The notes beneath the pieces are model-generated. The model searched no databases, was not told the DNA's origin, and saw only the letters and a program-made list of their open reading frames with translations. The translations under genes were made by a program, and so were the position numbers. 64,000 nt of DNA from Diphasiastrum complanatum (taxonomy: Eukaryota; Streptophyta; Lycopodiopsida; Lycopodiales; Lycopodiaceae). Below, piece after piece: positions 1-11,742 of the stretch (the stretch's first letter is position 1; each line of letters opens with the position of its first letter). Location: positions 9,101,593 to 9,165,592 of the forward strand of contig CM055097.1 of the NCBI GenBank assembly GCA_029204225.1, in the 5' to 3' direction.

Positions 1-1
1 A

Positions 2-442
2 AGATCTCCCCAAGAATTTAAAGTTGATGATCGAATATATCTTAGAATTTCAAAACATTCTTGGACTATGTGTACCGGAAAGCATTATAAGTTGTCTACC
101 AGATATTGTGGACCATTTTGGATTATAAAGAAAATTGGTTTTTTAGCTTACGAACTTGATCTTCAAGATAAATCTACTACTCATCCAATGTTCATTTAAG
201 CCTGTTGAAACTAAGTTTATATGAAGATAATACAGCTGGATCTAATGATGATCTTATATGTTTGGAAGACTTATCTCTTAGTGTACTTCTAGAACTATAA
301 AAAGTACTCAAAAGTATAGATACAATTGAGAAATCATTCTATCTCTAAGTGCTTGATCTATTGGAATGGACACACTGAGGATGATGATTCGTGACAAAGA
401 ATTAAACACATAAAGAAGAACTTCCCTAGTTTTCACTTCTGA
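2..442 (+). pseudogene. Ty3-gypsy polyprotein C-terminus, broken
   Basis: Frame 2 reads from RSPQEFKVDDRIYLRISKHS through KHYKLSTRYCGPFWIIKKIG to a stop at about 197-199. After frameshifts, a chromodomain-like tail resumes near 340-440 (IYWNGHTEDDDS, then IKHIKKNFPSFHF). It is clearly related to the better preserved gypsy piece at 10,386-10,928 on the other strand (SPREFQVGDWVYLRISKDSK, KHYKLSARYNGPYRILKKIG). These are the SH3-like integrase tail and chromodomain of a plant chromovirus-type retrotransposon. The upstream polyprotein lies outside the window. Confidence 0.85.
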
Positions 443-950
443 GAAGGGAGGAAGAATGTTATGTCCCTGTCTGATTCAGAAAATTCAAAATATCCTTGGC
501 ATGGATATTTGGTACTCCAATGTACAAGTTTATTAATTACACCCTCTCCTAGGCCAAAAATGTAATTAATAACCTTGTGAGGACCCAAGCATGCCCATTA
601 GGACATGTGGAGCTTTGACAACTTTTTATATATGTAAAGGATATCAAAAGCAATTGGGTCGGATTTGGGATCAAGGGATCAAAATCAAATTGATTAGATC
701 CATGCTGGGTACTGTACAAAATTCACTGCTTAGACACGTGTGAGATCAGTGTCCCCTCCAATAGATCACTAGCAAACCACTCACCACAGTGTTTGCCCCC
801 ATTATCCCCAACTGTGTGATGTCCATCAGCTCTCCATCCTAGAGTTGGCTCTCAAAGCTTCACGCCTTGCCCATTTGCGTTTGCAGTGTTCTAATTCCAT
901 CATGAATCCCACATGTAAGTTCGGTCTCCACCAATGACTCAAGTCCCACT
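441..950 (+). repeat. Polypurine tract and 3' LTR start of the gypsy element
   Basis: A purine run GAGAAGGGAGGAAGAA (441-456) is followed at once by TGTTATGTCCC. This is the layout of a polypurine tract and LTR start, right after the polyprotein stop. The related LTR at 10,357 begins TGTTATGGCCC. The far end of this LTR is not resolved: about 950 is a guess from the 490-bp length of the related LTR. Confidence 0.6.
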
Positions 951-1930
951 TGTAGAAACTCATCGATCTAGACACCTATTGTCATGTCTCCAGTTGCCAT
1001 GATCCTCTCCTCTCGTGTATTTTGTCATCGTGGCTCGGGGGCGAAGCTTATTGGCATTTGACTCTCCATTTCCATTCGGTTGGGTGGTTTGGCTCTAGAG
1101 TAGTCCTTTTCGTGCATGCAACAAGATCTAGTAGATCTTAAATTGGCGATAATTAAAGGGGTGATGCTTTTGGAGATTGATCAGTAGGTTCTCATTGATT
1201 GGGTGGTTTTGCTCCATTGTTGTTTCTTTGTGTGTGTCTTGTAAGTAGGATATTGGGCTACAAGTATTCTTTGATGGTTTTGTTGACTGAGATGGAGTAG
1301 AAGAAGCATCATTCTGTCATTTATTCACTCATAGGTTTCCAAGGGTTGGTGATCTCTTATGGCAAGATGGCAATGGAGGCTCATTCATGAAGTTTCATAT
1401 TGCAAACACTCCAAGTGAGGTGCAATATAGAGGAAGCAAGCATGCACTCATTGTTTGCTACTGTTTCATAGAGATATCATAGGTGGAAGCATGGAGGAAC
1501 CACCCATTCACTATGATTCTATGTACTCCTAGGAATTTTCTCTTGTTATGTAAAATTGGTATAAGTGGTAATGAAGCATTCAATTTGGATAATTTTCTCT
1601 ATGTCAATCATGAAATCATTCCATTTATCATCTATAGGATGTTAGAGGATAGACACCTTCTTAAAAAAGAGTGAATTCTTAAGATAGAGCATATTAGCAA
1701 GCATAGTTGAAGATGGAGCATGAGAAATTATCAACTAGTTTGCTTGTCTATTTTTGGTCAAATGGAGGTCAAATTTGTACATATTGTTCATGAAAATTTT
1801 CACAAATTTGTGGATGATCAAAATAGTATTATTTACTATTTTTTATAGGTCTTAGAAGTGGTAGACTTTAAGCCCCAAAAAATTAGACTTTATTTGAAAT
1901 AGATTGGCCATATGGACCATTATTGGTAGT
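951..1930. other. No gene seen; probable LTR or old repeat
   Basis: Only short reading frames occur and none resembles a known protein. The sequence between the gypsy LTR and the tandem duplication at 1,930 shows no structure I can support. Confidence 0.4.
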
Positions 1931-3480
1931 GTAGGAGAGTCATCTCTCATGCCTATTAATAGGCTTAAATGGGTGGAGAAAAAGGTTGAGAAATTCGTTG
2001 TTGTATTGGAGAACATTCTACAAAATTTCTATCTTCATTTTGCTCTCATCTTTGTATTTGTTGTGGAGAATGTTGGAGTACATGGTTTTGATGATTTAGT
2101 TGTTGTACATCCTACTAACATTAGGTTAATGTTTACATTTGAGTGCTCTTCAATTGCCTTTCAATTCTATTCAATCATGTATGGTGCTGGTTTGAAAAAT
2201 GTAGAAATTTTTTGCATGCATTGTCTAACATTTGCTTGTAGAGGTTAGTGCAATCATTCAAGGACCAGATCATTATCTTTGGATCAGTTTTGGATATAAA
2301 TGTTTCACATACAAGAGGTGCCTTCTTATTCTTGGGGAATTGTTGGTCCCTTTATTCAGATTAGCTACTTCAAGGTGTAGCATAATTGATAGACGCTTGA
2401 GAAGGAATCATAACCAATTGATGAAGTTGACGATGCCTTTTATTCATATCAGGTAACATACTACAGAATAATGTACACAATGAACCGGTACAATCTAGCA
2501 AAATCTCTGAATTTGAACAAAAATTACTAGTATATTCTCATGATTTGTCGAGGTAGCTAGCTTTTATGAGATGTTAAGAAGCTTCTTGATATATTTCTGC
2601 AATCACGAGAACATCATCGACCTTGTCACAATCACTTGCAAACAGAGCTTTTATGAAAATATTGGTCCATATGGCCAATCTATATCGACCAATATGGATC
2701 CAAAGATAATGATCTCTAATGCCTATTAATAGGCTTAAATGTGTGGAGAAAAAGGTTGAGTAATTCATTGTTGTATTGGAGATCATTCTACAGAATTTCT
2801 CTCTTGATTTTGCTCTCATATTTGCATTTGTTGTGGAGAATGTTGGAATACCTAGTTTTGAATGCTAATGATGAATGTTATAATGATGATTTAGTTGTTG
2901 TATGTCCTGCTAACAATACTTTAATGTTTAGATTTCTCTTCATTTGTCTTTCAATTCTATTCAAGCATGTATGGTGTTGGTTTGATAATTGCAGAAATTT
3001 TTTGCATGCATTGTCTAACATTTGGCTTGTAGAGTTTAGTGCAATCATTCACGGACCAGATCATTATCTTTGGATCAGGTTTGAATCTAAATTTTTCACA
3101 TACAAGAGGTGCCATCTTATTCTTGGGGAATCCTTGGTCCCTTTATTCCGATTGGCTACTTCAAGATGTAGCATAATCTATAGACACTTGAGAAGAAATC
3201 AATGATGAAGCTGATGATGACTTTTATTCATATGAGGTAACATAATACAGAATTTTGTATGACAAAATTTTATTTGCTCTTATCATATGTACACAGTGAA
3301 CCTGTACAATCAAGCAAAATTCTCTGAATTTGAACCAAAAAAACTAGTATATTCTCATGATCTGTCCAGGTAGCTACCTTTTATGAGATGTTAAGAAGCT
3401 TTTTGATATATTTCTGCAATCACGTAAACATCATCATCCTTGTCAGTCACTTGCAAACATAGCTTTTATGAAAAAGAAAT
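1930..3480. repeat. Two-copy tandem duplication carrying a GPX last exon in each copy
   Basis: Copy A (about 1,930-2,665) and copy B (about 2,700-3,480) run in parallel. Shared blocks include GCCTATTAATAGGCTTAAAT at 1,951 and 2,721, the stretch with TTTTTTGCATGCATTGTCTAAC near 2,210 and 2,998, and the block ending in an AG acceptor plus a ten-codon exon at 2,564-2,596 and 3,381-3,413. Many substitutions and small indels separate them, so the event is not recent. Copy B adjoins the glutathione peroxidase gene and supplies its natural last exon. Confidence 0.85.
2564..2596 (-). pseudogene. Duplicate terminal exon of the glutathione peroxidase gene
   Basis: On the minus strand a splice acceptor (TGATTGCAG) is followed by codons for [10 protein letters not shown] and a TAA stop. 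The peptide is identical to that of the gene's terminal exon at 3,381-3,413. It sits 817 bp further downstream in transcription direction because of the tandem duplication. It could still act as an alternative last exon, but nothing in the sequence shows that it is used. Confidence 0.75.
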
Positions 3481-5113
3481 ATAGCCTATATAGGGAAGGG
3501 AATAATTAGCACGCCAATTATGGACAAGAAAGGAATTGAGGAATTAATTTGCACAATGAGAAGATGCATAAGAATGACAACACTGAATGGTGGCGGTCCT
3601 AGTTATGGTGGAGAACTAACCTCTATTTTCTTAGGGGAAGTGGTTGGAGCAAATCTTTCCACAACATGACCGTTTTGATCAACCAAGAACTTTGTAAAAT
3701 TCCACTTGATGCCATCCCAGAGAAATCCTCCCTTTTCGGTTTTCAAAAACTTGTAAACAGGTGCAGTGTTTGCCCCATTCACATCCACCTGTGAAAATCA
3801 GACATAAATCACTTCAAAATCAATCAAAGGACATGCTATTAGAAGAAACCCCTCTAATCCCTAATATTTTCTTGGTGAAGGGGAATTGTGCTACAACAAT
3901 CGCTCTAAACTTTTATGAGTCTCCTCCATCATCTAATTACACTAGTAAAAAGCAACTAAAAATAAACTAGAGCACAACTTATTAAGGGTTGTTGTGAGTA
4001 GTTCTGTCAAATTGGAGAGCTCATATCTCTGAGATTGGCGTTGAATTGATACCCTTACTACAGCAAATGAAATTGATCCTCATGATCTTATCCATGCCTA
4101 TTACCTTATCAAAGATGGGAAACTCTGCCTTGAACCGGGAGCAAGCAAACTGCACAATCTCTTCATTTGTTCCAGGCTCTTTGCTTGCAAATTGGTTGCA
4201 TGGAAAAGCGAGAATCTCAAAACCTGTGCTCATCCAGCATAATCATGTGTTAGAACGCTTACAACAATATATATATATATAGCAATTTTTGAACTACACA
4301 CTTGAAATCACCACCATTAGGATTTTTCCAAGTTCTTTACATAAATCCACAATGCTAAGATGCCTTTTGCTCTTAGATCTTTATTGATAAAGACAATGAA
4401 GCATGATCACCTTGATCCTTGTACTTGCTGTAAATTTCGCTGAGCTCAGTGTAGTTGGTGTTTGCAAGTCCACTGCTCAGAGATAGCACACAAATCATTG
4501 TTAGATTCGTGCTCTGGTGAAGAAATTGCAACTAAATCTAGTAAAATTGCTTGTGCAGACAAAAAAAAAGCATATTTTTCAGAGTATCAGGTAGAAGACA
4601 ACTGGTGGTTTGTGGCCTGCATTAAGCAATATGGGCAATAAACTCTGAAAAGCCGACAAGTAGCTATTCTCAAAAAATCCTAGCTGCTATCTGTGGCCAT
4701 AACGTCATCAGATATTCTCAGAAATGTCAAAACCCACATTATCAACAAAGTTTTCTGTAAAGTTACAGGACGGTGTATGTACCACTGAGAAGCAACGTTC
4801 ACCACGAGGAGAACTTTTCCTTTGTAAAGGCCCAAATTCACGTCTTTACCAGATGAGTCCTGCACCCACACCCACAAAATTAGGACACCACATTTTACCC
4901 AGCCCCTCTTCATCATCTAACCCGGCCCCTCTTCATCAGGAACAGCCACATATAGCATGGATGATACCTACAGTAGCATCAAATCAATACAAACGCTTGG
5001 CAGATTTTGTACGATTGTGTATTGTTTACAGCTTTCAGATAAAAAGAAAAAGATGCCGCAACTTCCCAACCAACCTTCGCACTGAAATCATAAAGAGTCG
5101 TTCCAGCTGCCAT
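3381..5113 (-). CDS. GPX: Phospholipid-hydroperoxide glutathione peroxidase, six exons
   Basis: This enzyme reduces lipid and hydrogen peroxides; plant members use thioredoxin as reductant. I assembled six minus-strand exons with GT-AG borders: 5113-5075, 4859-4783, 4472-4411, 4223-4105, 3788-3621 and 3413-3381. They total 498 nt and give 165 residues, the usual length of a cytosolic plant GPX. The start is [13 protein letters not shown], followed by [21 protein letters not shown]. The peroxidatic Cys is residue 39 in ASQCG, with its codon split TG|T by intron 2. Further marks are FPCNQF (Cys68, Gln70), the likely resolving Cys87 in [15 protein letters not shown], and KWNF (Trp128, Asn129). 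No transit peptide is evident, so a cytosolic location is inferred. All introns are short. The last exon has a duplicate at 2,564-2,596. No frame break is seen, so I consider the gene intact. Confidence 0.93.
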
Positions 5114-5880
5114 CGCTCTGAGGCTTTTGCAACACAATAAACTGTCTGATGGCAAGAGCTTTGAAGAGACAATACTGAATTCAGAAAAAGACTGTTGTAT
5201 TGATAAAATGTCTCAGCTACAAGATCAATAGCCTGCACAATAGTGAGCCGGAAGACCTTGTTTCGGTGCGAAGCTTTTACAGCACTTTCTTCCAGTTCTG
5301 TTGCAATCTTCGTGATCCATGATCTTTTATACTCCAATCGATCCAAAAACAATCCTCTTTGCTCTACCATCATTCAACTCCTACTTTCTAGTTTCAAACG
5401 TCTTCTGCATCTTCCATATTGAGGGAATCATGTGATTCGTTTGTGATGAGATTTAAATATTGCACTATTATTGTATTTTCGGAAGAATCTCCTGATCATG
5501 CTGTCATTTCTAGTGGTATAATAGACGACAGGGAAATGGATCATTGCAACTGGAGAAAGGGGGCAGGGGGCCCGCATTGCCAGGCATCTTGGAGGGCACG
5601 TCGGGATTTTGAACCTGGCGTTGCCTCAACCATCCATTCACGTTAAGGGGGCTAAAGAGATAAAAAAAAAAGTGGTGGTAGTGGGGAGACGTCAAGCAGA
5701 GAGTTACATAAAACTATAACAGAGACTGCAAGAGAAGTGGAAGAAAATCGTACTTCAGGTACAAAGCTGTGCAGACTATTGATCTTCTGGTAAGCTCATA
5801 CAGCAGTTATTTAGTGACTTCTCATAGCACTTGTGCCAATGCTAGCTAGCATCTGAATCCATGAAATTTTTAGAAGTATA
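5114..5880. other. Upstream region of GPX; no further gene
   Basis: This is the presumed 5' UTR and promoter of the minus-strand GPX gene. A reading frame covers part of it (to 5,373), but it merely continues through the start exon and has no recognised domain. No clear TATA box can be assigned. Confidence 0.4.
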
Positions 5881-5993
5881 GGGGAAGGCCCCGGGCTTCC
5901 CCGATTTAAGGACCTCCCGCCCTCGGGCCCAAGGGCCTAAAATCGGGGAAGGCCCGAGGCCTTCCCCGAATCCCCGGCCTTCCCCGTCTTAAA
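5880..5993. repeat. GC-rich cluster of GGGGAAGGCC direct and inverted motifs
   Basis: About 110 bp, strongly GC-rich in an AT-rich neighbourhood, made almost entirely of GGGGAAGGCC, its complement GGCCTTCCCC, and CGGGCC/GGCCCG. It begins TAGGGGAAGG, a start often seen at hAT ends. The opposite end is not found, so it may be one terminus of a decayed element. Confidence 0.55.
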
Positions 5994-6964
5994 GCACTAT
6001 TAAAAAATTTTACGTTCTTTATAGAAGGTTCTAAAATTTTAATCTTCCTCGCTTTTTCACTACTCTTCTTCGCTGGTTTCTCACTTCTTTTCCTTGCTGG
6101 TTTTCACGCTATCCTTTTTCACTCCATTGATCGTAGATGGAGCACTTCCCCGCCATTTTCTGTTTCACGGAGCAGGCTGCAACGACGATGGAGATTCATG
6201 GATGAGGGGCACATAGAGGTGCCATATCTACGTGAACAATAGGTTATGGCAACAGAGCGGTAGATTGTCCGAGCAGTACCTTCACATTTCACAGCAGAAT
6301 TAAGATCTAAGTCAATCAGTTCAACAATTTCAGTGCTGCCATCTATTCAAATTGATTCACTCGACTGCATAATGTGGCTTTTATAAGCTTCCTTGAAATA
6401 TTTTATCTACCTCTTTTACACTTTTGGTTCGGCCCTGCTAACTGTTTCTATCTATCTTTGATCAAAGCGGGTAGAACAAAAGATGCATTGTCTTGCTTTG
6501 TGGCAAATTTGCCATTCCCTTGCAACAAAAACCTGATAGCATGGAGATTTAGTTTTCTATGTTGGTTGACCTTTTCAGATGTGTGATCCTCCTAAAGGAA
6601 AAGAAACATGCTTAAATCAAGTTCATAATAGCGTTCTATATTGTCAACTATTTTTCTCCTCATAAGACGTAAAGGAATTTGGATTCAAAAGTACCCATTC
6701 TTATACACAAAACTACATATAGTTAAGCTCAATCAACTTTGGATCACGATAAATGAGTCGTCCACTAGCTTGATGTGTCATTTGTAAGGTGCTTGTGCTG
6801 ATTTTAAAAAATATTCAGAGCTTTCCTTTACACAGAACATTCGTTTCAACATTAGCTTTTTATAGCAAGTGATAATTTGTACAAAAAATTTTACAGGCGG
6901 TAAAAAATTTGTAAGGTAAGAAGTCTTTATAGGTGGTAAAAAAGCTCAAGAGGAGTTCCTATTA
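5994..6964. other. No gene seen
   Basis: AT-rich sequence with no convincing coding potential. The longest reading frame (about 70 codons near 6,374-6,586) lacks similarity I can recognise. Confidence 0.4.
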
Positions 6965-7829
6965 TGTCGAAAATCAGAGAAAATCGATATTTGCAGCGGA
7001 AGTGGTGAGCAGGTAATGTGTGGATCGGAAATGCAGCAGTTACCAATAAAGATCGAGTTCAAGATAAATCAGATATTCCAAATGCGCAAATAGAATAGAA
7101 CATTAGTGAAACAATGCACTTTGATTGATAGAAACAAAAACTGAATATAATGCTTGAAGCTGGGCGCAAATACCAGGCTTCAACTGAATCGTTGATGGCA
7201 AAAATACTGGGATACAACAATCTTAACTAACTGATTCTAAACTTACTTAACCACTGATCCTCGTTACAAAATAATGTCTGAATCATTGTTACAAAAGATA
7301 CATGTCAGGGCGTTGACTCGAAGTCAGTTGATCAGTGCATTGGAATCCTAAGTTAATCTACTTACAGTCCCACAAAAAGTAGCCGTTATTTTAATAGGAT
7401 GTGGGTCGTATTTTCTAATTAACAATATTAAAAAATATACAAAGGATCGGATAATTTACAAAGGGTCTTAATTTTACAAAGGGTCAGAATTTATACACTG
7501 GGTCGGATTTATACAAAGGGTCGGATTTATTAGACCCGATCCAAAGTCGAAGACGCCCGGATAAATTAGACCCGATCCAATCCAGGGTCGAAGGTGCCCG
7601 AAAAAATTAGAACCGATTCGACCCGGGTCGAGAAATCTCTCTTTGACAAGAATGACATTGGGTCAGAAAATATGCTTGGGTCGGAAAAATTTGATCTTGA
7701 ATTTTTCAATCTTTTGCTGGAAATTGGAGCCTTCATAATTTTTTTTGTGTTTTCCAAGAATAAGTATATACAAATTTTCCAGGATGCTCATTACCTAATG
7801 GAATTGGGCTTCAGCATAGAATGCCAACA
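6965..7829 (-). repeat. 3' LTR of copia element 1
   Basis: On the minus strand the RNase H region ends in a polypurine tract (AAGGGGGAG), immediately followed by TGTTGGCAT at 7,829. The proposed other end ends in TTTTCGACA at 6,965. That gives an 865-bp LTR with TG...CA ends. The start is well supported; the far end is a best guess without a target-site check. The inner half carries many copies of GGGTCGGATTT and its complement. Confidence 0.55.
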
Positions 7830-9867
7830 CTCCCCCTTAATGTGGATCTTGAAAATTTTCAATCTTTAGAGTTAACAAATTGTTAAATCTGAGGTGGTGC
7901 TCCTTGGTGAAGTAATTTGCTGCATGTCACTCTATCCTACAGTAAACCAAAGGAATTACCCTTGTGCTTTGGTTGTCACAGTAGATGAACGTCGGATGTG
8001 ACTAGAGAAATTCGATATCTACAAGCAGGTTCCTCAGCCAAATTGCCTCCTTGGTAGCATTTGTGGTAGTTGTTAGATCCGATTCTGTGGAGGATAATGC
8101 TACTGAGGTCTGGCTGTTACATGAGATTGGACCTTGATTTAACATAAATCCAGAAGTTGATATTCTGGTGTCGATACTTTTTGTCCAATCTACATCTGTG
8201 TAGCCTTTGAGAATCTTGGCTGATGGGTCGGATTTTTGTTGACTGATGGAAATCAGTCTGCTGGGTCGGATTTGAAAAATGTACTCCAGTGTTAACATGT
8301 ATTTCAGATCCTTCATTGACTTCAGATTGTTACTGAGTAATAAAACATCATCTACATAATGAGTAGTGATAATGGAAAGATCTTATACAGACTTGAAGTG
8401 AATATTCAAGTCTGCCGAGTTTGGATAGAAACCATTCTCGTTTAGAACTGCAAGTTTGGTGTCAGCTTCTGTCTTGCACTAGTCAGCATCAAATGGATGA
8501 CTCTGGCTCTCAAATAGTGTTGAGTTCCCGCACAAAGTAGCAAGCCGAACCATCCATGAATAGGGATGGAGGCTGTATGGATCGATTTGATCTTCTGTGT
8601 TGAAATTTGATCCTTTGATGTTGTTCAATCCGATGAGGTTCTAACTCATTTTCTGAGTCAGTATCGAATTTTGGAATTTCGATCTTTGGGTCGAATTTTG
8701 CAGTAGCTTTCACCTTGAGATCGAAAAATTGATCTTCCAAGAAAGTGACGTGTCTGCTCGTGAAGGTCTTTTGAGAGTCCAGATTGAACCGCTTGTATGT
8801 CTGATGGTCTAAGGAATAGCCAATAAAAATCAATCTTCTATTGTCAAACCCTTGGGTCGGATTTTGGACTTTTCGACCCTGGATCGGATTTTGACTGTTC
8901 GAGCCTGGGGTCTGATTTTTCTGGAGATTAGCAGGGATCTGACTAAGAGCAATACATCCAAACACTCTGATATGGTTGAGTGATGGTTTCGATCCTGTCC
9001 ACACCTCATAAGGTGTCTTGCCATTCAGGGCCTCTGAAATGGATCGATTTTGAAGGTAGGTTGTTGTAGTAACAGCTTCTGCCCAGAACTTCTTTGGAAG
9101 AGATGCATGGGCCAACATGCTCTTGGCACTCTTAATGAGTGACTAAGTCTTCCATTTAGCTACACCATTGGATTGAGGTGAGCTTATTTTAAAATGATGT
9201 TGTATTCTGGTTGCCTTGTGATGCCTTGAACTGCATGAAGAACTTGAGAGTATCAGATTTGTTCTTCAGAAAGTATGTTGTAGTCCTCCGAGAGAAGTCA
9301 TCAACAATAGTTAGAATGTAGACAGCTCCCCCTATGGAAATAGTCTGCATAGGACCACAAATGTCTATGTGTACAAGATCTAGCAAATCTTAAGAAGAAC
9401 ATACTGAATCTGAAGTGAGTGAACTTCTAACATGCTTGCTGCTAATACATCTTGTACATGGAAAATTAGATTTGCTAATGGAAATAAAATTTTGCACTAA
9501 ATTCTATTTTGACATTTGTTGAATACAATTGGAATTTAAATGGCCTAATCTGTAATGCCAAAGCATATCAGATGGTTCAGAAGTAGTTGTATATAGAGCT
9601 TGATAGTTAACCAGAAGAATTGTAGTGGCTGAGTTTGTAGAGGTTGCCACTTCTTCTCCCAAAAGCTAAAACATTCCGGGACTTGTCACAAATGGTGCAG
9701 CCATTTGTGTCAAATTTGACCTTCCGACCCAAATCTATGATTCTGCTAACTAAGAGTAGATTTGGGTCAGGTTTGGAATATGTAAAACATTGGACATCAA
9801 CCTAACATCACCTTTCTGAAATTTGACCCTGATTGTTCCTTCACCTTCAATGGAGTGGGAGTACCAT
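7830..9867 (-). mobile_element. Ty1-copia element 1, internally deleted and truncated
   Basis: Read on the minus strand from 9,867 down: protease tail and GAG-pre-integrase (GDVRLMSNVLHIPNL, then LWHYRLGHLN near 9,550), integrase core (LDLVHIDICGPMQ, 9,189-9,386, and 8,510-9,118 with KKFWAEAVTTTTYLQNRS and VFGCIAL), a reverse transcriptase scrap with the YVDD box near 8,350, and RNase H (8,002-8,316, GYTDVDW and ALSSTESD, continuing to TFIYCDNQS near 7,940). Most of the reverse transcriptase is missing and several stops and frameshifts occur, so the copy is dead. Its upstream part is cut at 9,868 by a gypsy LTR. An unusual QNPTQG-type insertion lies in the integrase. Confidence 0.9.
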
Positions 9868-10357
9868 TAAAACGTCCCCTAGGACTCCCAACCGAGATAG
9901 AGCTTCCTAGAACACCAAGGGAGGATTGCAGTAGACGAAACCGTCCCAACCAAACCTAGACCCAATACCGGTCTAGCCCCCGAGCAATCCAGGAGATAGG
10001 CAAGCCACAGGAAGAGTGCTCCACAGACTGACAACATAACGGCCATAGTCTCATCCCCCTCCTCAATATAGCCAACCCCACCTGTCCATGCATGGAATCC
10101 ACATGGAAGCACTCTAACTGATCATGCCAATCCCCCATGCATGTCCACTGCATGTAGGTACCCCTAACCCATAATAGTCAAGACCCATGCATAAGCACAG
10201 TGCATGTACATCCTATCCCATACTAGGATGCAACACACATGTCTATACTGCATGCGGGTGTGACCCGATGGTCCTACTCAACTATTATCCAGATTAGGCA
10301 TGGCCCCTACATCCAAGACAACTCCTAATGATCCAAACCCCCATTAGGGCCATAACA
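9868..10357 (-). repeat. Gypsy 3' LTR
   Basis: On the minus strand it starts TGTTATGGCCC at 10,357 and ends ACGTTTTA at 9,868, 490 bp. It matches the LTR at 11,743-12,259 almost base for base, apart from scattered substitutions and one 27-bp stretch absent here. The downstream end lacks the usual CA. Confidence 0.85.
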
Positions 10358-10385
10358 TACTTCCCCCCTTATTTTAGTTTTGTCC

Positions 10386-10928
10386 TCAAAACTTAAAGTT
10401 TGGGAAACTCTTCTTTAGATTACCTTCTAATTCCCATGAATCCTCATCATCAGAATATCCTCTCCAACGAACCAGATACTCAATAACATCCTGATTTTGC
10501 AATCGCTTGGATCTAGTATCAAGAATATTTTCAGGTTCTAAAGGAATCCTCTCAGATAAGTCTTCAAACGAATCTAGATTAGTACCAGAACCAACATTAT
10601 CTCCCTCATGTAAACTCATCTTCAGACAACTTACATGAAACACAAGATGAGCCTTGGTTCCCTGTGGTAACTCTAATCGGTAAGCTAAAGATCCAATCTT
10701 TTTCAAGATTCTATAAGGTCCATTGTACCTAGCAGATAGTTTGTAATGCTTCCCAGTACACATTGCCTTAGAATCCTTCGAAATTCTAAGATACACCCAA
10801 TCTCCAACTTGAAACTCCCGAGGCGATCTTTTCAGATTGGCAATTTGTCTTACTCGATCCTGGGCACTTAGAACATTTTCACGTGCTAACTGTAACATTT
10901 CTTGTATTTCTCGCAAGAAATCTGCCAC
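10386..10928 (-). pseudogene. Gypsy integrase tail and chromodomain
   Basis: An open frame of 180 codons ends in TAA at 10,386. Residues about 35-110 form the SH3-like integrase tail (FQVGDWVYLRISKDSK, YNGPYRILKKIGSLAYRLEL, HLVFHVSCLKM). Residues about 135-180 form a chromodomain (EYLVRWRGYSDDEDSWE). In chromoviruses this domain targets integration to particular chromatin. The frame is intact here, but gag, protease, reverse transcriptase, RNase H and the integrase core are missing, so it is a remnant. Confidence 0.9.
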
Positions 10929-11742
10929 TATCTGGACTTCAATTGACTCAGTTTCAACCGTTATTAGAGATATAGGCTGAAAAAACCATACATAAGCATA
11001 AACTATATCCAGTAATGCTTACTACAGTTACAAGCAGACTCAATCAATGGAAGATACCTTATCCAACGAGATTGCCATAAGGAAACTGATGCACAAAACA
11101 TCGAACCTTTTCGCCACTCACATTACCCTCTCTTGAAAGTCAAATATAGACTGGAACCTGAACTATGATTCGTCAATCACAATTCACCAGATTCTTATTC
11201 TATATTTGAAAATAAGAGACCGTGAGTGCAACTATTCTTAAAGACATGAGAGTTGCTCCACAAATCTTTTCCACTAGGAAAGTTCCTGATTTATGCGAAT
11301 CTACTCTCCTTAAGATGTCAATAAAGAGCTGTAGTCTCCTAATTATTCACTCTAGACATGGCACAACGTGTCATTCCAAAGTCAAAGTTCCATCTAGAAC
11401 ACATCTAGACCCCAATATACTTAAGTTCTGATCTAGAATAACTTAAGATTTACCAAACTTCATTACTGAAGCCATGGGCTTTTGGTTCCACCAATTATCT
11501 AACTCCAATTGAGTTTCCAGGATAATTTAATTTCAAACAAAAATAATTAGAACCAAAAGTTTCTACATATCTTATGTGAATCACCCATTACCTGAGTCAC
11601 AAAATAACTCATAATGGCTATGACTTAAGGCATTAACTTTGGTCAAAAGAAAATCCTCTGTACAAAATCTATACACCATGTGAGAATTTGTCATAAGACA
11701 CTTCTCAACAATATGTCTATGTTTCCTGACTACTTTATGCAA
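10929..11742. other. Non-coding internal part of the gypsy remnant
   Basis: AT-rich sequence without meaningful reading frames, between the polyprotein scrap and the 5' LTR. Its style, with many short phrases such as TTTTCCACTAGGAAAG, recalls the block at 33.5-37.6 kb (for example near 34,150), which suggests a shared non-coding gypsy region. Confidence 0.4.
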
